A program made the position numbers and the translations under genes. This document shows, in pieces, positions 17,445-25,376 of a stretch of 64,000 bases of DNA; position 1 is the stretch's first letter, and each line of letters opens with the position of its first letter. The notes under the pieces were generated by a model that worked only from the letters and a program-made list of their open reading frames with translations, had not been told where the DNA came from and searched no databases. This DNA is from Bacillota bacterium (GTDB taxonomy: Bacteria > Sysuimicrobiota > Sysuimicrobiia > Sysuimicrobiales > Segetimicrobiaceae): positions 62,001 through 126,000 of the forward strand of contig JAJPJJ010000126.1 of NCBI GenBank assembly GCA_021324295.1, given 5' to 3'.

Positions 17445-17695
17445 CCCCTAGTAGCCCACCTCGTATGGGCGCTGACGGATGCAGGGGGAGGGATCCCCCG
17501 GCTCCCGGACGGCGGGGCCTTCAGTTTGGAGCCGCGGCCGGCCGCGGGTGATGGCTTCGACCGGAGGGCCGCAGGCCGACGCGGCCTTCCGCGGATTCCC
17601 CCGGTCGAGGCCGAGACCCGCGCCCGCTCCGGGCGAGATCCCTACCCCCTTCTCGCGCTGCCGGTAGACCCGGTGACGGAACAGGCGGGCGCGGG
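17445..17695. other. Convergent intergenic region with palindromes
   Basis: Lies between the aminotransferase (+) and a secreted protein gene (-), where terminators for both are expected. GGGGG/CCCCC around 17485-17502 forms a 5-bp stem, and a perfect 16-base palindrome CCGCGGCCGGCCGCGG is at 17532-17547. No T-tracts follow either. No gene is recognised. Confidence 0.5.
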
Positions 17696-18238
17696 CTACG
17701 GCTTGCCGTGCCCTCCGCCGTGGTCCCCGCCCCCGCCGTGCCCGCCGCTCACCTGGCTGCCGGCTTTGCCATTCGCCTGCGCGGCGCCGTGGGGAGAGTC
17801 CTTCGCGGCGGCCGACACGATGTCGCCCACCGTGAGCCCGGCGGTCTGGAGCGCGCCCGGGTGCGAGTTGGCCCAGTTCGCCACCGCGGACACCCACGCG
17901 CCGTGGGTGGTGAACGCGAGCTGTCCGGTAAGCGTGAGCGCGCTGGTGGTCGCCGTGCAACTGCTCAGGCAGGACGAGAGTCCGGGCATCGACGTCACCG
18001 TGAACACGCCCGTGCCGCTGTCGTACGTGCCCTTCGCAAACGTCTGGCCGGCGACGGTCATCGTCCAGTTGCTCCCGCTCCAGCTCAGCGTGCCAGTGAC
18101 GCCGCCGAGGGTCAGCGTTCCGGGAGGACTGCCCGGGCCGAACTGGTAGGACACGTTCGCGTTGGCCGCGGTGGACGCCGCGAGGCCGGGAGCCGCGAGG
18201 GCCACGATCAGCACCGTGCTCAGCAGGGCGGACCGCAT
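17696..18238 (-). CDS. Secreted protein of unknown function with Gly/His-rich tail
   Basis: A 180-residue protein I do not recognise. The first 20 residues (MRSALLSTVLIVALAAPGLA) form a clear Sec signal peptide with an AxA-like cleavage site. The mature part is Thr/Ser/Gly-rich, low in charge and predicted beta-rich to about residue 95, with a possible disulfide pair in SSCLSSC. A more helical region follows (about 110-150) and the tail is a Gly/His-rich low-complexity segment that could bind metal. The start has GGGGTGAGG about 7 bases upstream. It is divergent from the DUF1003 gene. Confidence 0.75.
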   Translation of the reverse strand: MRSALLSTVLIVALAAPGLAASTAANANVSYQFGPGSPPGTLTLGGVTGTLSWSGSNWTMTVAGQTFAKGTYDSGTGVFTVTSMPGLSSCLSSCTATTSALTLTGQLAFTTHGAWVSAVANWANSHPGALQTAGLTVGDIVSAAAKDSPHGAAQANGKAGSQVSGGHGGGGDHGGGHGKP

Positions 18239-18432
18239 AGAGACCTCACCCCCTTCACCGATGCGTCTGGGAACCCTTACAATTCAGTATGCCCAATTTC
18301 CGGGCTGCCGTCGGGCGCGTATCTAGCACTTTTCGTCAACTTTGCCGGAGATCTGCGCCGCACGGCCCGTCCGGTGACGGCCGGCTCCGGTCGGACTGCC
18401 GGGGATTCGCGCCTCACGCGAAGGAGGACGCC

Positions 18433-18969
18433 ATGATCGGGGACGCGCTGCTCAGGCGGTTCCAGCACGACGTCGAGATGGTGGAGCACAGGTTCGCCGA
18501 CGGCACCCGGCGGCTGATCCCGCACTGGCGCCACGCCCACCCGCCCGTGCGGAACGTCAACACGGAGCTCCAGCAGAGCTTCACGCCGCTGGAACGCATC
18601 GCCCTGGCCGCCACGGTGCACGTGGGGAGCCCGGGGTTCTTTCTAATGATCGCCACGTGGACGGTGGTGTGGTTGAGCTGGAACGTCCTGGCGCCGCGGC
18701 CGTACCGGTTCGACCCCGCGCCGGCGTTCGTGCTCTGGCTGTTCATCTCCAACATGATTCAGATTCTCCTCATGCCCCTCCTCATGGTCGGCCAGAATCT
18801 CCTCAATCGCCACTCGGAGCTGCGGGCGGAAGCCGATTTCGAGATCAACCAGAAGGCCGAGCGGGAGGTGGAGGCGATCCTGCTGCACCTCGAGCACCAG
18901 ACGGCCTCGATCGAGCACCAGGGGGAGCTGATCCTCGAGATCCTGCGCCGGCTCGAGCGGCACGAGTAG
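18433..18969 (+). CDS. DUF1003 family membrane protein
   Basis: A 178-residue inner-membrane protein of the DUF1003 family, function unknown. AAGGAGG ends five bases before the ATG at 18433. After a charged N-terminal segment there are two transmembrane helices, roughly residues 66-86 (GFFLMIATWTVVWLSWNVLA) and 98-116, separated by the usual PYRFDPAPAFV loop. The C-terminal 55 residues are charged and probably form a coiled coil facing the cytoplasm. It stands alone, divergent from the secreted protein gene and convergent with the iron importer operon. Confidence 0.9.
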   Translation: MIGDALLRRFQHDVEMVEHRFADGTRRLIPHWRHAHPPVRNVNTELQQSFTPLERIALAATVHVGSPGFFLMIATWTVVWLSWNVLAPRPYRFDPAPAFVLWLFISNMIQILLMPLLMVGQNLLNRHSELRAEADFEINQKAEREVEAILLHLEHQTASIEHQGELILEILRRLERHE

Positions 18970-18988
18970 AAAGACCCCACGCGGGGCC

Positions 18989-20056
18989 CTACGGCCGGAC
19001 GAGCCGGCACGCGTCCGCGGGCAGCTCCACGAGCAGCTCCTCGCCGGGCTCGTAGCGCTGCCCGGCGGGGACGAACGCGCGCACCACCACGCCGCCGGGC
19101 AGCGCGATGCGCAGGTCCTCGAGGTCGCCCAGGTACGCGCGCTGCACCAGCCGGCCCACGGTCAGGTTGTCGCCCGCCGCCGCGCCGGCGGTCCGGCGCA
19201 CACGCACCGCGGGTGGCCGGACGCAGAGCACCACGTCGTCCCCGGGCCGGAACGCGCGGCAGTCGGCCGCGCGAAGCTGCAGCCCGCCGCACCGGACCAG
19301 CGCCGGCCCGACGAGCGTCCCGGGCAGGCAGTTGGCTTGGCCGATGAACGACGCGACGAAGTGCGACTGCGGCGCATCGTAGATCTCCGGCGGCGTGCCC
19401 ACCTGCTCGATCCGGCCGGCGTTCATCACCGCGATGCGGTCCGCGATCACCATCGCCTCGGCCTGGTCGTGCGTCACGTAGACCGTCGTGATGCCGGTCT
19501 CGGTGTGGATCCGCCGGATCTCGAAGCGCATCTGCTCGCGCAGGTGGGCGTCGAGGTTACTGAGCGGCTCATCGAGGAGCAGCGTATCCGGCTGCACGAC
19601 GAGCGCCCGTGCGAGCGCAACCCGCTGCTGCTGTCCGCCGCTCAGCTCGTGCGGGTAGCGGTTCCCCAGCCCGCCGAGGTTGACGACCTCGAGGATCCAC
19701 GCGACCCGGCGCGCGATCTCGTCACGGGGGAGGCGGCGCAGCTCGAGGCCGAACGCGATGTTCTGGAACACGGTCATGTGGGGCCAGAGGGCGTAGCTCT
19801 GGAAGACGAGCGACATCCGGCGGCGCTCGGGCGGCAGGACGGCCCGCGGGCTCGAGATCAGCCGGTCGCCGGCCCAGACCTCCCCCTCGTCGGGCACGAG
19901 GAACCCGGCGATGATCTGGAGCGCGGTCGTCTTGCCGCACCCGGAGGGCCCGAGCAGCGCGAGTAGCTCGCCGTGCCTGACGACGAGGGTGACGTCCCGG
20001 AGCGCCACCGCCTGCCCGTACCGCTTGCTCACGTGCGCGAGCCGGATCTCCGCCAT
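18989..20056 (-). CDS. ABC transporter ATP-binding protein, Fe3+/polyamine type (FbpC/PotA-like)
   Basis: Cytoplasmic ATPase of 355 residues energising the adjacent permease. Walker A is LLGPSGCGKTTALQI near residue 35, the Q-loop lies in LVFQSYALWPHMTV, the signature is ELSGGQQQRVALARAL, Walker B LLLDEPLSNLDAHLR and the H-loop YVTHDQAEAM. From about residue 240 a TOBE-type domain follows (VVLCVRPPAVRVR). The gene ends the three-gene operon binding protein - permease - ATPase. Of the four importers in the window this and the Liv system are the only ones with an ATPase next to them. Confidence 0.95.
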   Translation of the reverse strand: MAEIRLAHVSKRYGQAVALRDVTLVVRHGELLALLGPSGCGKTTALQIIAGFLVPDEGEVWAGDRLISSPRAVLPPERRRMSLVFQSYALWPHMTVFQNIAFGLELRRLPRDEIARRVAWILEVVNLGGLGNRYPHELSGGQQQRVALARALVVQPDTLLLDEPLSNLDAHLREQMRFEIRRIHTETGITTVYVTHDQAEAMVIADRIAVMNAGRIEQVGTPPEIYDAPQSHFVASFIGQANCLPGTLVGPALVRCGGLQLRAADCRAFRPGDDVVLCVRPPAVRVRRTAGAAAGDNLTVGRLVQRAYLGDLEDLRIALPGGVVVRAFVPAGQRYEPGEELLVELPADACRLVRP

Positions 20057-20067
20057 CGTCCTCCGCC

Positions 20068-21786
20068 TCAGGCTCCCTGTCGCCGGGCCAGCACGGTCCC
20101 GCCGAACAGGCGGTACGCCAGGGCCACCAGCGCAAACGTAATGGCCATCATGATGATGCCGAGCGCCGAGACGGGCTCGAAGTTCCCCGCGTCGGAGAGG
20201 TCGAAGATGACCGTCGTCATCACCGCCGTCGCGGGCGTGAAGAGGAAGACCGCCGAGCTCAGCTCGCGCAGCGAGGGGATGAAGGCCATGAGCCACGTCG
20301 CCAGGACGCTGCGGCGCAGCAGCGGCAGCGTGATGCGGCGGAACGTGACGATCGGCGGCGACCCGAGCGTGCGGGCCGCGTGCTCCAGCTCCAGCTCGAT
20401 CGCGCGCAGGGCCGACTCGCTGCCGGAGTAGGCGATCGGCAGGAAGCGGGTCGCAAACGCCACGATCAGCATCCACGCCGTGCCGTACAGCACGAGCGGC
20501 GGGCGGGCGTACGCGGCGAAGAACCCGATCGCGAGGATGATGCCCGGGACGACGAAGGGCGCCATCGCGATGAAGGAGAGGGCGCGGGCCCCCGGCACGA
20601 GCCGGCGCGTGGCGGCGTACGCGGTGACGAACGCCAGCACGGTGGCGACCGTCGCCGAGGCGGCCGCGTAGGCCAGGCTGTGGGTGATCGCCCGGTGCGC
20701 GGCCCCGTTGTCCACGAGGGCCCAGCGGTACCAGTACAGCGTCAGGTTGCCGGGGATCGGTCCTCGGCCCCACGCGCGGGACAGCGAGGTCGCGAGGAGC
20801 GCCGCGTACGGCAGGATGAGCGAGAGCAACGGCGGGATCGTGCACAGCCCGAATAGCAGCCACCGCCAGGGGCCCAGCCGGAACGGCTGCCGCACGCCGC
20901 CTTTGCCGGCCACCGTGGTGAACCGGCCGCGCCGCAGCAGCCGCTGCTGCACGGCGAACAGCCCGCCCGTGAGCAGGAGCAGCGGGATCGCGTACGCGGC
21001 CGCGAGGTTGGGCCGGGACGGATACTGGAAGAAGAGGTAGAGCTGCGTGGTGATCACTTGCTGGCGGGCCGGGATGAGCAGGAAGGCGGGCGTGCCGAAC
21101 TCGGCGATCGCCTCGAGGAACGACAGCAGGGCGCCGGCGAGGATCGCCGGGCGGACGAGCGGGAGCGTGATGCGCCACGCGATGCGGAGCCAGCCGGCGC
21201 CCAGCAGCGCGGCCGACCGCTCCATCTCGGACGGCACGAGCTCCAGGGCGCTCGAGACGAAGGCAAAGGTGTACGGGTAGCTGTACATCGCGATCACGAA
21301 GATCGCGCCGCCCAGCGAGTAGACGTTGAACGGCCCGCGGGCCGCCCCGCTGAGGGCCACCCAGCCCCGGTTCAGCCACCCGGAGTTCGGGGCCGCCAGG
21401 AAGATCCACGCGGTGGCGCCGAGGAACGACGGCGTCACGAACGCGCCGAAGGCGAGCAGCCGGATGATGTGGCGGCCGGGCATGTCGGTGCGGCTGACGG
21501 CCCAGGCCAGCACGGTGCCCGCGACGACCGCGATCGCGGCGGCCGCGGCGGCGAGCGTGAGCGAGTTCTGGATCGGGCGGAGGTAGATCGCGCGCGAGAA
21601 CGCCTCGGCGTAGTTGGCCAGCGTGAGGCGGTTGTCGGAGTCGGCGTGCACGCTCGCGACGGCGATCCACAGGAGCGGCACCATGACCATGAACAGCAGC
21701 AGCGCGGCCGCGGCCAGCCAGACGGCGAGGCCCGCGTCGAGCCGGCGTCGTTCGGGCAGCGCGAGCGGCGGCGCAGCCTCTACCAT
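20068..21786 (-). CDS. ABC transporter permease, fused double-domain Fe3+ type (FbpB/AfuB-like)
   Basis: Permease of about 572 residues containing two copies of the six-helix transport domain, as in iron(III) and thiamine importers. Each half has an EAA-type loop: EMERSAALLGAGWLRIAWRI in the first and LEHAARTLGSPPIVTFRRIT in the second. I start at the ATG at 21786; an ATG at 21837 would add 17 residues without membrane character. Neither has a strong ribosome binding site. Fused halves mean that a single gene provides the entire channel. Confidence 0.92.
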   Translation of the reverse strand: MVEAAPPLALPERRRLDAGLAVWLAAAALLLFMVMVPLLWIAVASVHADSDNRLTLANYAEAFSRAIYLRPIQNSLTLAAAAAAIAVVAGTVLAWAVSRTDMPGRHIIRLLAFGAFVTPSFLGATAWIFLAAPNSGWLNRGWVALSGAARGPFNVYSLGGAIFVIAMYSYPYTFAFVSSALELVPSEMERSAALLGAGWLRIAWRITLPLVRPAILAGALLSFLEAIAEFGTPAFLLIPARQQVITTQLYLFFQYPSRPNLAAAYAIPLLLLTGGLFAVQQRLLRRGRFTTVAGKGGVRQPFRLGPWRWLLFGLCTIPPLLSLILPYAALLATSLSRAWGRGPIPGNLTLYWYRWALVDNGAAHRAITHSLAYAAASATVATVLAFVTAYAATRRLVPGARALSFIAMAPFVVPGIILAIGFFAAYARPPLVLYGTAWMLIVAFATRFLPIAYSGSESALRAIELELEHAARTLGSPPIVTFRRITLPLLRRSVLATWLMAFIPSLRELSSAVFLFTPATAVMTTVIFDLSDAGNFEPVSALGIIMMAITFALVALAYRLFGGTVLARRQGA

Positions 21787-21924
21787 GGGAACCCGACGTT
21801 CACACGCACCGACCGGTGTGCCGCCCGGGCGCCCCATCGCGTCGGTGCAGCGACGGCGGCGGTGCCGGCAGGCAAGCGGGGGCGTGGGGTCTGGCCTTCG
21901 GTTTCCTCCCCGGTCCGGCCGCCT

Positions 21925-23019
21925 CTACACGCCGAATGTCTCGCGCCACTTGGCGATGGCGTCCGGGATCCCCTTCTCCAGGCGCTCGGCCTTGTTCCGG
22001 TACCACTTCACCTTGTCGATCGGCACCCCGCTCGGCGGCGGGACGTCCGCGCGCAGCGGGTAATTGTAGACCTTGGCCATCGTCATCGAGTACTCTTTGG
22101 TGTAGTAGAAGCTCTCCAGCAGGCGCGCCGCGCTGGGGTGCGGCGCGTCTTTGAGGATGCCGACCGGCGAGACGATCAGGATCGCGCCGTCCGCCGGGAA
22201 CTGCACGTTGATCGGGTTGCCGCGGGCCTTGTTCTCGAGCGAGTAGTTGTCCGGCCCGGCACCCACCAGCCGCTCGCCGCTCACGATGTCGGTCACGGTG
22301 TCGTTGATCGACCGGCCGATCTTGGGGTTGTTCTTCGCGAGCCTCGTGAAGTAGTCCCACCCGTACCGGTCCCACATCGCGACGACCCAGTTGCCGACGT
22401 AGCCAGAGAAACCGGGGTGGCCGAGCGTGATCTGCCCCTTCCACCGGCCGTCGAGCAGATCGGTCCACTGGCCGGGCGGGGTCGTGACCTTCGTGTTGTA
22501 GTTGATGAGGACGAAACCGAGCGCCCCCACGTGGTAGGTGTTGTCCCGGTCGATATTCCGGTAGGCCTTTGGCAGGACATCGACGCCGAGAGGCCGGTAC
22601 GCGGCGAGCACGCCCTGCTTCTTCAGCGCGAGGTAGTGCGACTCGTCGGTGCTGGCGAAGACGTCCACCTCGCGGACGCCGGCCTTGAGGTTTTGGTTCA
22701 ACCGCTGGTAGATGACCTGGGCCGTCTGACGGATGAACTGGACCTCGATGCCCGGGTATCGGGCCACAAACGCGTCGCGCACGGCATCCGCGGCGCTCTG
22801 CGCGTAGTGGGCGGTCCACCACACCACCTTGCCCTCCTTGCGGGCCTCCTCGTAGAGCTTCTCCTCCTCCGGAGACAGGCCCGCCGGCGCCCCGGCTGCG
22901 CCGCCGGCTCCCAGGAGCGCGGCCGCGGCCGCCCCCACGCCTGCCTGGAGCAACGTGCGGCGGGTGAGCGGGCGCGGCGCGCTCGGCGGCCGTCCTTGAG
23001 GATCGCCGGACTCCGCCAT
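21925..23019 (-). CDS. ABC transporter substrate-binding protein, Fe3+ type (FbpA-like)
   Basis: A 364-residue periplasmic-type binding protein. The N-terminus has a twin-arginine-like signal (LTRRTLLQAGVGAAAAALLG). The mature region VVWWTAHYAQSAADAVRDAF and the segment EVDVFASTDESHY match the iron/thiamine/phosphonate binding family; NTYHVGALGFVLINYNTK follows. AAGGAGGG lies about 8 bases before the ATG. It is first in the operon with a fused permease and an ATPase. Iron is the usual assignment for this set, but 2-aminoethylphosphonate or thiamine importers share it, so the ligand is tentative. Confidence 0.9.
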   Translation of the reverse strand: MAESGDPQGRPPSAPRPLTRRTLLQAGVGAAAAALLGAGGAAGAPAGLSPEEEKLYEEARKEGKVVWWTAHYAQSAADAVRDAFVARYPGIEVQFIRQTAQVIYQRLNQNLKAGVREVDVFASTDESHYLALKKQGVLAAYRPLGVDVLPKAYRNIDRDNTYHVGALGFVLINYNTKVTTPPGQWTDLLDGRWKGQITLGHPGFSGYVGNWVVAMWDRYGWDYFTRLAKNNPKIGRSINDTVTDIVSGERLVGAGPDNYSLENKARGNPINVQFPADGAILIVSPVGILKDAPHPSAARLLESFYYTKEYSMTMAKVYNYPLRADVPPPSGVPIDKVKWYRNKAERLEKGIPDAIAKWRETFGV

Positions 23020-23385
23020 CGCCGTCCCTCCTTCGCGAGTTTGCTCATCGCTACGTCGCGATCCCGGGCTTTTCCTCTTCCTCTAAAGGCCCGGGCCCCC
23101 AGCGGCCGGCGCACCATCCTGCACGTCCCTTGCCGTTTCCCCACGTCGCGGTCCTCAGGCCTTACAGGCCCGGGCCCCCAGCGGCCGACACACCATCCTG
23201 CACGTCCCTTGCCGTTTCCCCACGTCCCGGTCCTCAGGCCTTGCAGGCCCGGGCCCCCAGCGGGCCGTGTGTGTCCACCCGGGCGCGGATCGCGGCGGGG
23301 CAGGACACCGCGGTTCGGGAGCCGTGGTGCCTCGGCGCGTCGCCCGTGGCTGAGCTCGCCTCCCCGGAGCCGATTCGTGGGTGGC
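23020..23385. other. Intergenic region, 366 bases, upstream of the iron importer
   Basis: Separates the S9 peptidase stop from the FbpA-like start on the minus strand, so it carries the 5' region of the importer operon. No gene is recognised. Its main content is the 79-base tandem repeat described separately; 23266-23385 shows nothing notable. Confidence 0.7.
23088..23263. repeat. Tandem direct repeat, 79-base period, two full copies plus partial third
   Basis: Copies start at 23088 and 23167 with the same opening (GGCCCGGGCCCCCAGCGG), and a third opening of the same 18 bases begins at 23246 before similarity stops. The two full copies differ at only a few positions. Each opening contains the self-complementary GGCCCGGGCC. 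A degenerate piece related to the end of the unit is visible left of the first copy around 23050-23065. The period is not a multiple of three, so the repeat is not coding. Confidence 0.92.
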
Positions 23386-25323
23386 TCAACTGGGGAGGTT
23401 CTCGATCCGGATCGGCTCCACGGGATCGGCGAGGGGGATGCCGAAGACCCGCGAGTAGAAGTACAGCTCGGCGGTGAGCGTGCGGGCGATGTTCTCCGCA
23501 CGGCGGAACCCGTGCTGCTCGCCCTCGTACGCGATGTAGGCAACCGGGATCCCCTTCCGCCGCACCGCCTCGAACATCATCTCGGCCTGATTGGGCGGCA
23601 CGATCTTGTCCTCCAGGCCCTGAAAGAGGATGAGGGGCGCCGACACGCGGTCGACGAAGTGGATCGGCGAGCGCGCCCGGTAGAGGTCGCGCCGCTCCGG
23701 GTACGGCCCGATGAGGTGCTGATCGTAGCGCGACTCGAACTTGTGGGTCTCCCGGCGAAACACCTCGAGGTCGCTGATCCCGTAGTAGCTGGCGCCGGCC
23801 GCGAACACGTCGCGGAAGGCGAGCGCGCAGAGCGTGGTGTACCCGCCCGCGCTGCCGCCGTGGATGATGAGCCGCGCCGGGTCGACGAGGCCGCGCGCGG
23901 CGAGGTAGCGCGCGCCGCTCACGCAGTCGTCGACGTCGACGACTCCCCACTGCCCGTAGAGCCGCTCCCGGTACGCGCGGCCGTACCCCGTGCTGCCGCC
24001 GTAGTTCACGTCGAGGTACGCGAACCCCCGGCTCGTCCAGTACTGCACTTCGAGGCTCAGCATCGACGACGTCGCCGAGGTCGGCCCGCCGTGACTGCGG
24101 ACGATGAGCGGGGGATGCGCGCCGGGGGGTCCGGCGTAGTCCGGGTTCCGCGGCGGGTAGAAGAACCCGTACGCGGTCCCGCCGCCCTCGGTCGGGAACT
24201 CGATCTCCTGCGGGTGCGAGAGGTACGCCGGATCGACCTCCAGGTCCATCGAGCGCCGCAGCACCACCGGGCGCGCCGTCGCCGGATCGACCAGGACGAT
24301 CGAGGGCGGTTCGGAGGGGGAGCCGGCGACGAAGGTGGCGCGGCCCGCGGCCCAGCGCACGCTCCGCAGGTGAGTGTACGGGATCTCGCGCGGCCGGAGC
24401 AGCCGCGTCTCGGTCTCGAGCTCGGCGAGCCGCCATACGCCCCGCACGTTGTAGGCGCAGACGAGGCGGCCGGGCGCCTCGACGGCATAGCTGGACATCC
24501 CGAACATCCACTGCGGCCCGCCGAACTCGGCATCCATCGGGCACAGCGGCTCGGCGCGACCGTCCCTCCACCGGTAGAGGTTCCACCACCCCGTCCGGTC
24601 GGAGACGAAGTACAGGACCCCGTCCGGCGACCACTCGGGCTGGACGATCGATTCGGCCGGCCCTCCGGCGACGCGCTCTCTCCGGCCCAGCGAGCCGTCC
24701 GGCGCGACCTCCCCGACCCACAGCTCGGTGCCGTCCCACGGCATGTTGGGGTGGTTCCAGGTGAGCCAGGCGAGGCGGGACCCATCGGCGCTCAGGCGCG
24801 GCGACGCGTAGAAGTCGTTGCCCGAGACGAGCACGCGGCCGCCGGCGGGATCGCGGTCGCACGAGACAGCGACGAGCGTGTTCACCGCCTCGCGCCCCGC
24901 TGCCGTGTGGTCCTCGCGGACGCAGATGAGGCGGCGACGGCGGGAGTCCAGGACGCCGTCCGCGTAGCGGAGGCCGGCCGCGAGCGTGATCGGGCGCGGC
25001 TCTGCGCCCGGCTCCTGCCGGTAGAGGCGCTGGTCTGCGAAGTTGGAGAAGTACACCACGCCGCCGCTCACCGCGTACGCCCCGCCACCGTACTCGTGGA
25101 CGAGCGTCCGGGCGCTGTAGCCGGCGGGCGTGACGTCCACGATCCGGCCGTCCGAGGCGCGTCGCACGACCACGTGCCGGCCGCCTTCCCCGGGCCGCAT
25201 CTCTATCCAGTACAGGTCCTCGCCGTCGACGGCGATCTGGTCGAGGCCGATCGCGGATGAAGCAACCATCGTGGCCGACAGGGGGGACTGCCAGGAACCG
25301 TATGGCGCCGTGCGTGCCGTCAT
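23386..25323 (-). CDS. Prolyl oligopeptidase family (S9) serine peptidase
   Basis: A 645-residue cytoplasmic peptidase with an N-terminal beta-propeller (about residues 30-380, several WSPDG/RLSADGSRL-type blades) and a C-terminal alpha/beta hydrolase domain. The nucleophile is in HGGSAGGYTT, the acid in GLEDKIVPP and the catalytic histidine in YEGEQHGFRR, in family order. YLDVNYGGSTGYGR is typical of the acylaminoacyl-peptidase/DPP branch. CGGAGG lies about 10 bases before the ATG at 25323. No signal peptide, suggesting processing of imported or internal peptides. Closely follows the Slt gene on the same strand. Confidence 0.95.
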   Translation of the reverse strand: MTARTAPYGSWQSPLSATMVASSAIGLDQIAVDGEDLYWIEMRPGEGGRHVVVRRASDGRIVDVTPAGYSARTLVHEYGGGAYAVSGGVVYFSNFADQRLYRQEPGAEPRPITLAAGLRYADGVLDSRRRRLICVREDHTAAGREAVNTLVAVSCDRDPAGGRVLVSGNDFYASPRLSADGSRLAWLTWNHPNMPWDGTELWVGEVAPDGSLGRRERVAGGPAESIVQPEWSPDGVLYFVSDRTGWWNLYRWRDGRAEPLCPMDAEFGGPQWMFGMSSYAVEAPGRLVCAYNVRGVWRLAELETETRLLRPREIPYTHLRSVRWAAGRATFVAGSPSEPPSIVLVDPATARPVVLRRSMDLEVDPAYLSHPQEIEFPTEGGGTAYGFFYPPRNPDYAGPPGAHPPLIVRSHGGPTSATSSMLSLEVQYWTSRGFAYLDVNYGGSTGYGRAYRERLYGQWGVVDVDDCVSGARYLAARGLVDPARLIIHGGSAGGYTTLCALAFRDVFAAGASYYGISDLEVFRRETHKFESRYDQHLIGPYPERRDLYRARSPIHFVDRVSAPLILFQGLEDKIVPPNQAEMMFEAVRRKGIPVAYIAYEGEQHGFRRAENIARTLTAELYFYSRVFGIPLADPVEPIRIENLPS

Positions 25324-25376
25324 GGTGAGCGTCCTCCGTTTCGGTCCTGCGCTGCGCCCTCTCGCGCGGCGTCGCG

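Noticed and set aside
23088..23263. Possible CRISPR array
   Set aside because: The units are contiguous 79-base copies without spacers, only two full copies exist, and no cas genes are in the window.
21058..25260. 1400-codon open frame on the plus strand
   Set aside because: Antisense to the iron-type importer and S9 peptidase genes, and it passes through the non-coding 79-base repeat. Composition is that of a shadow frame.
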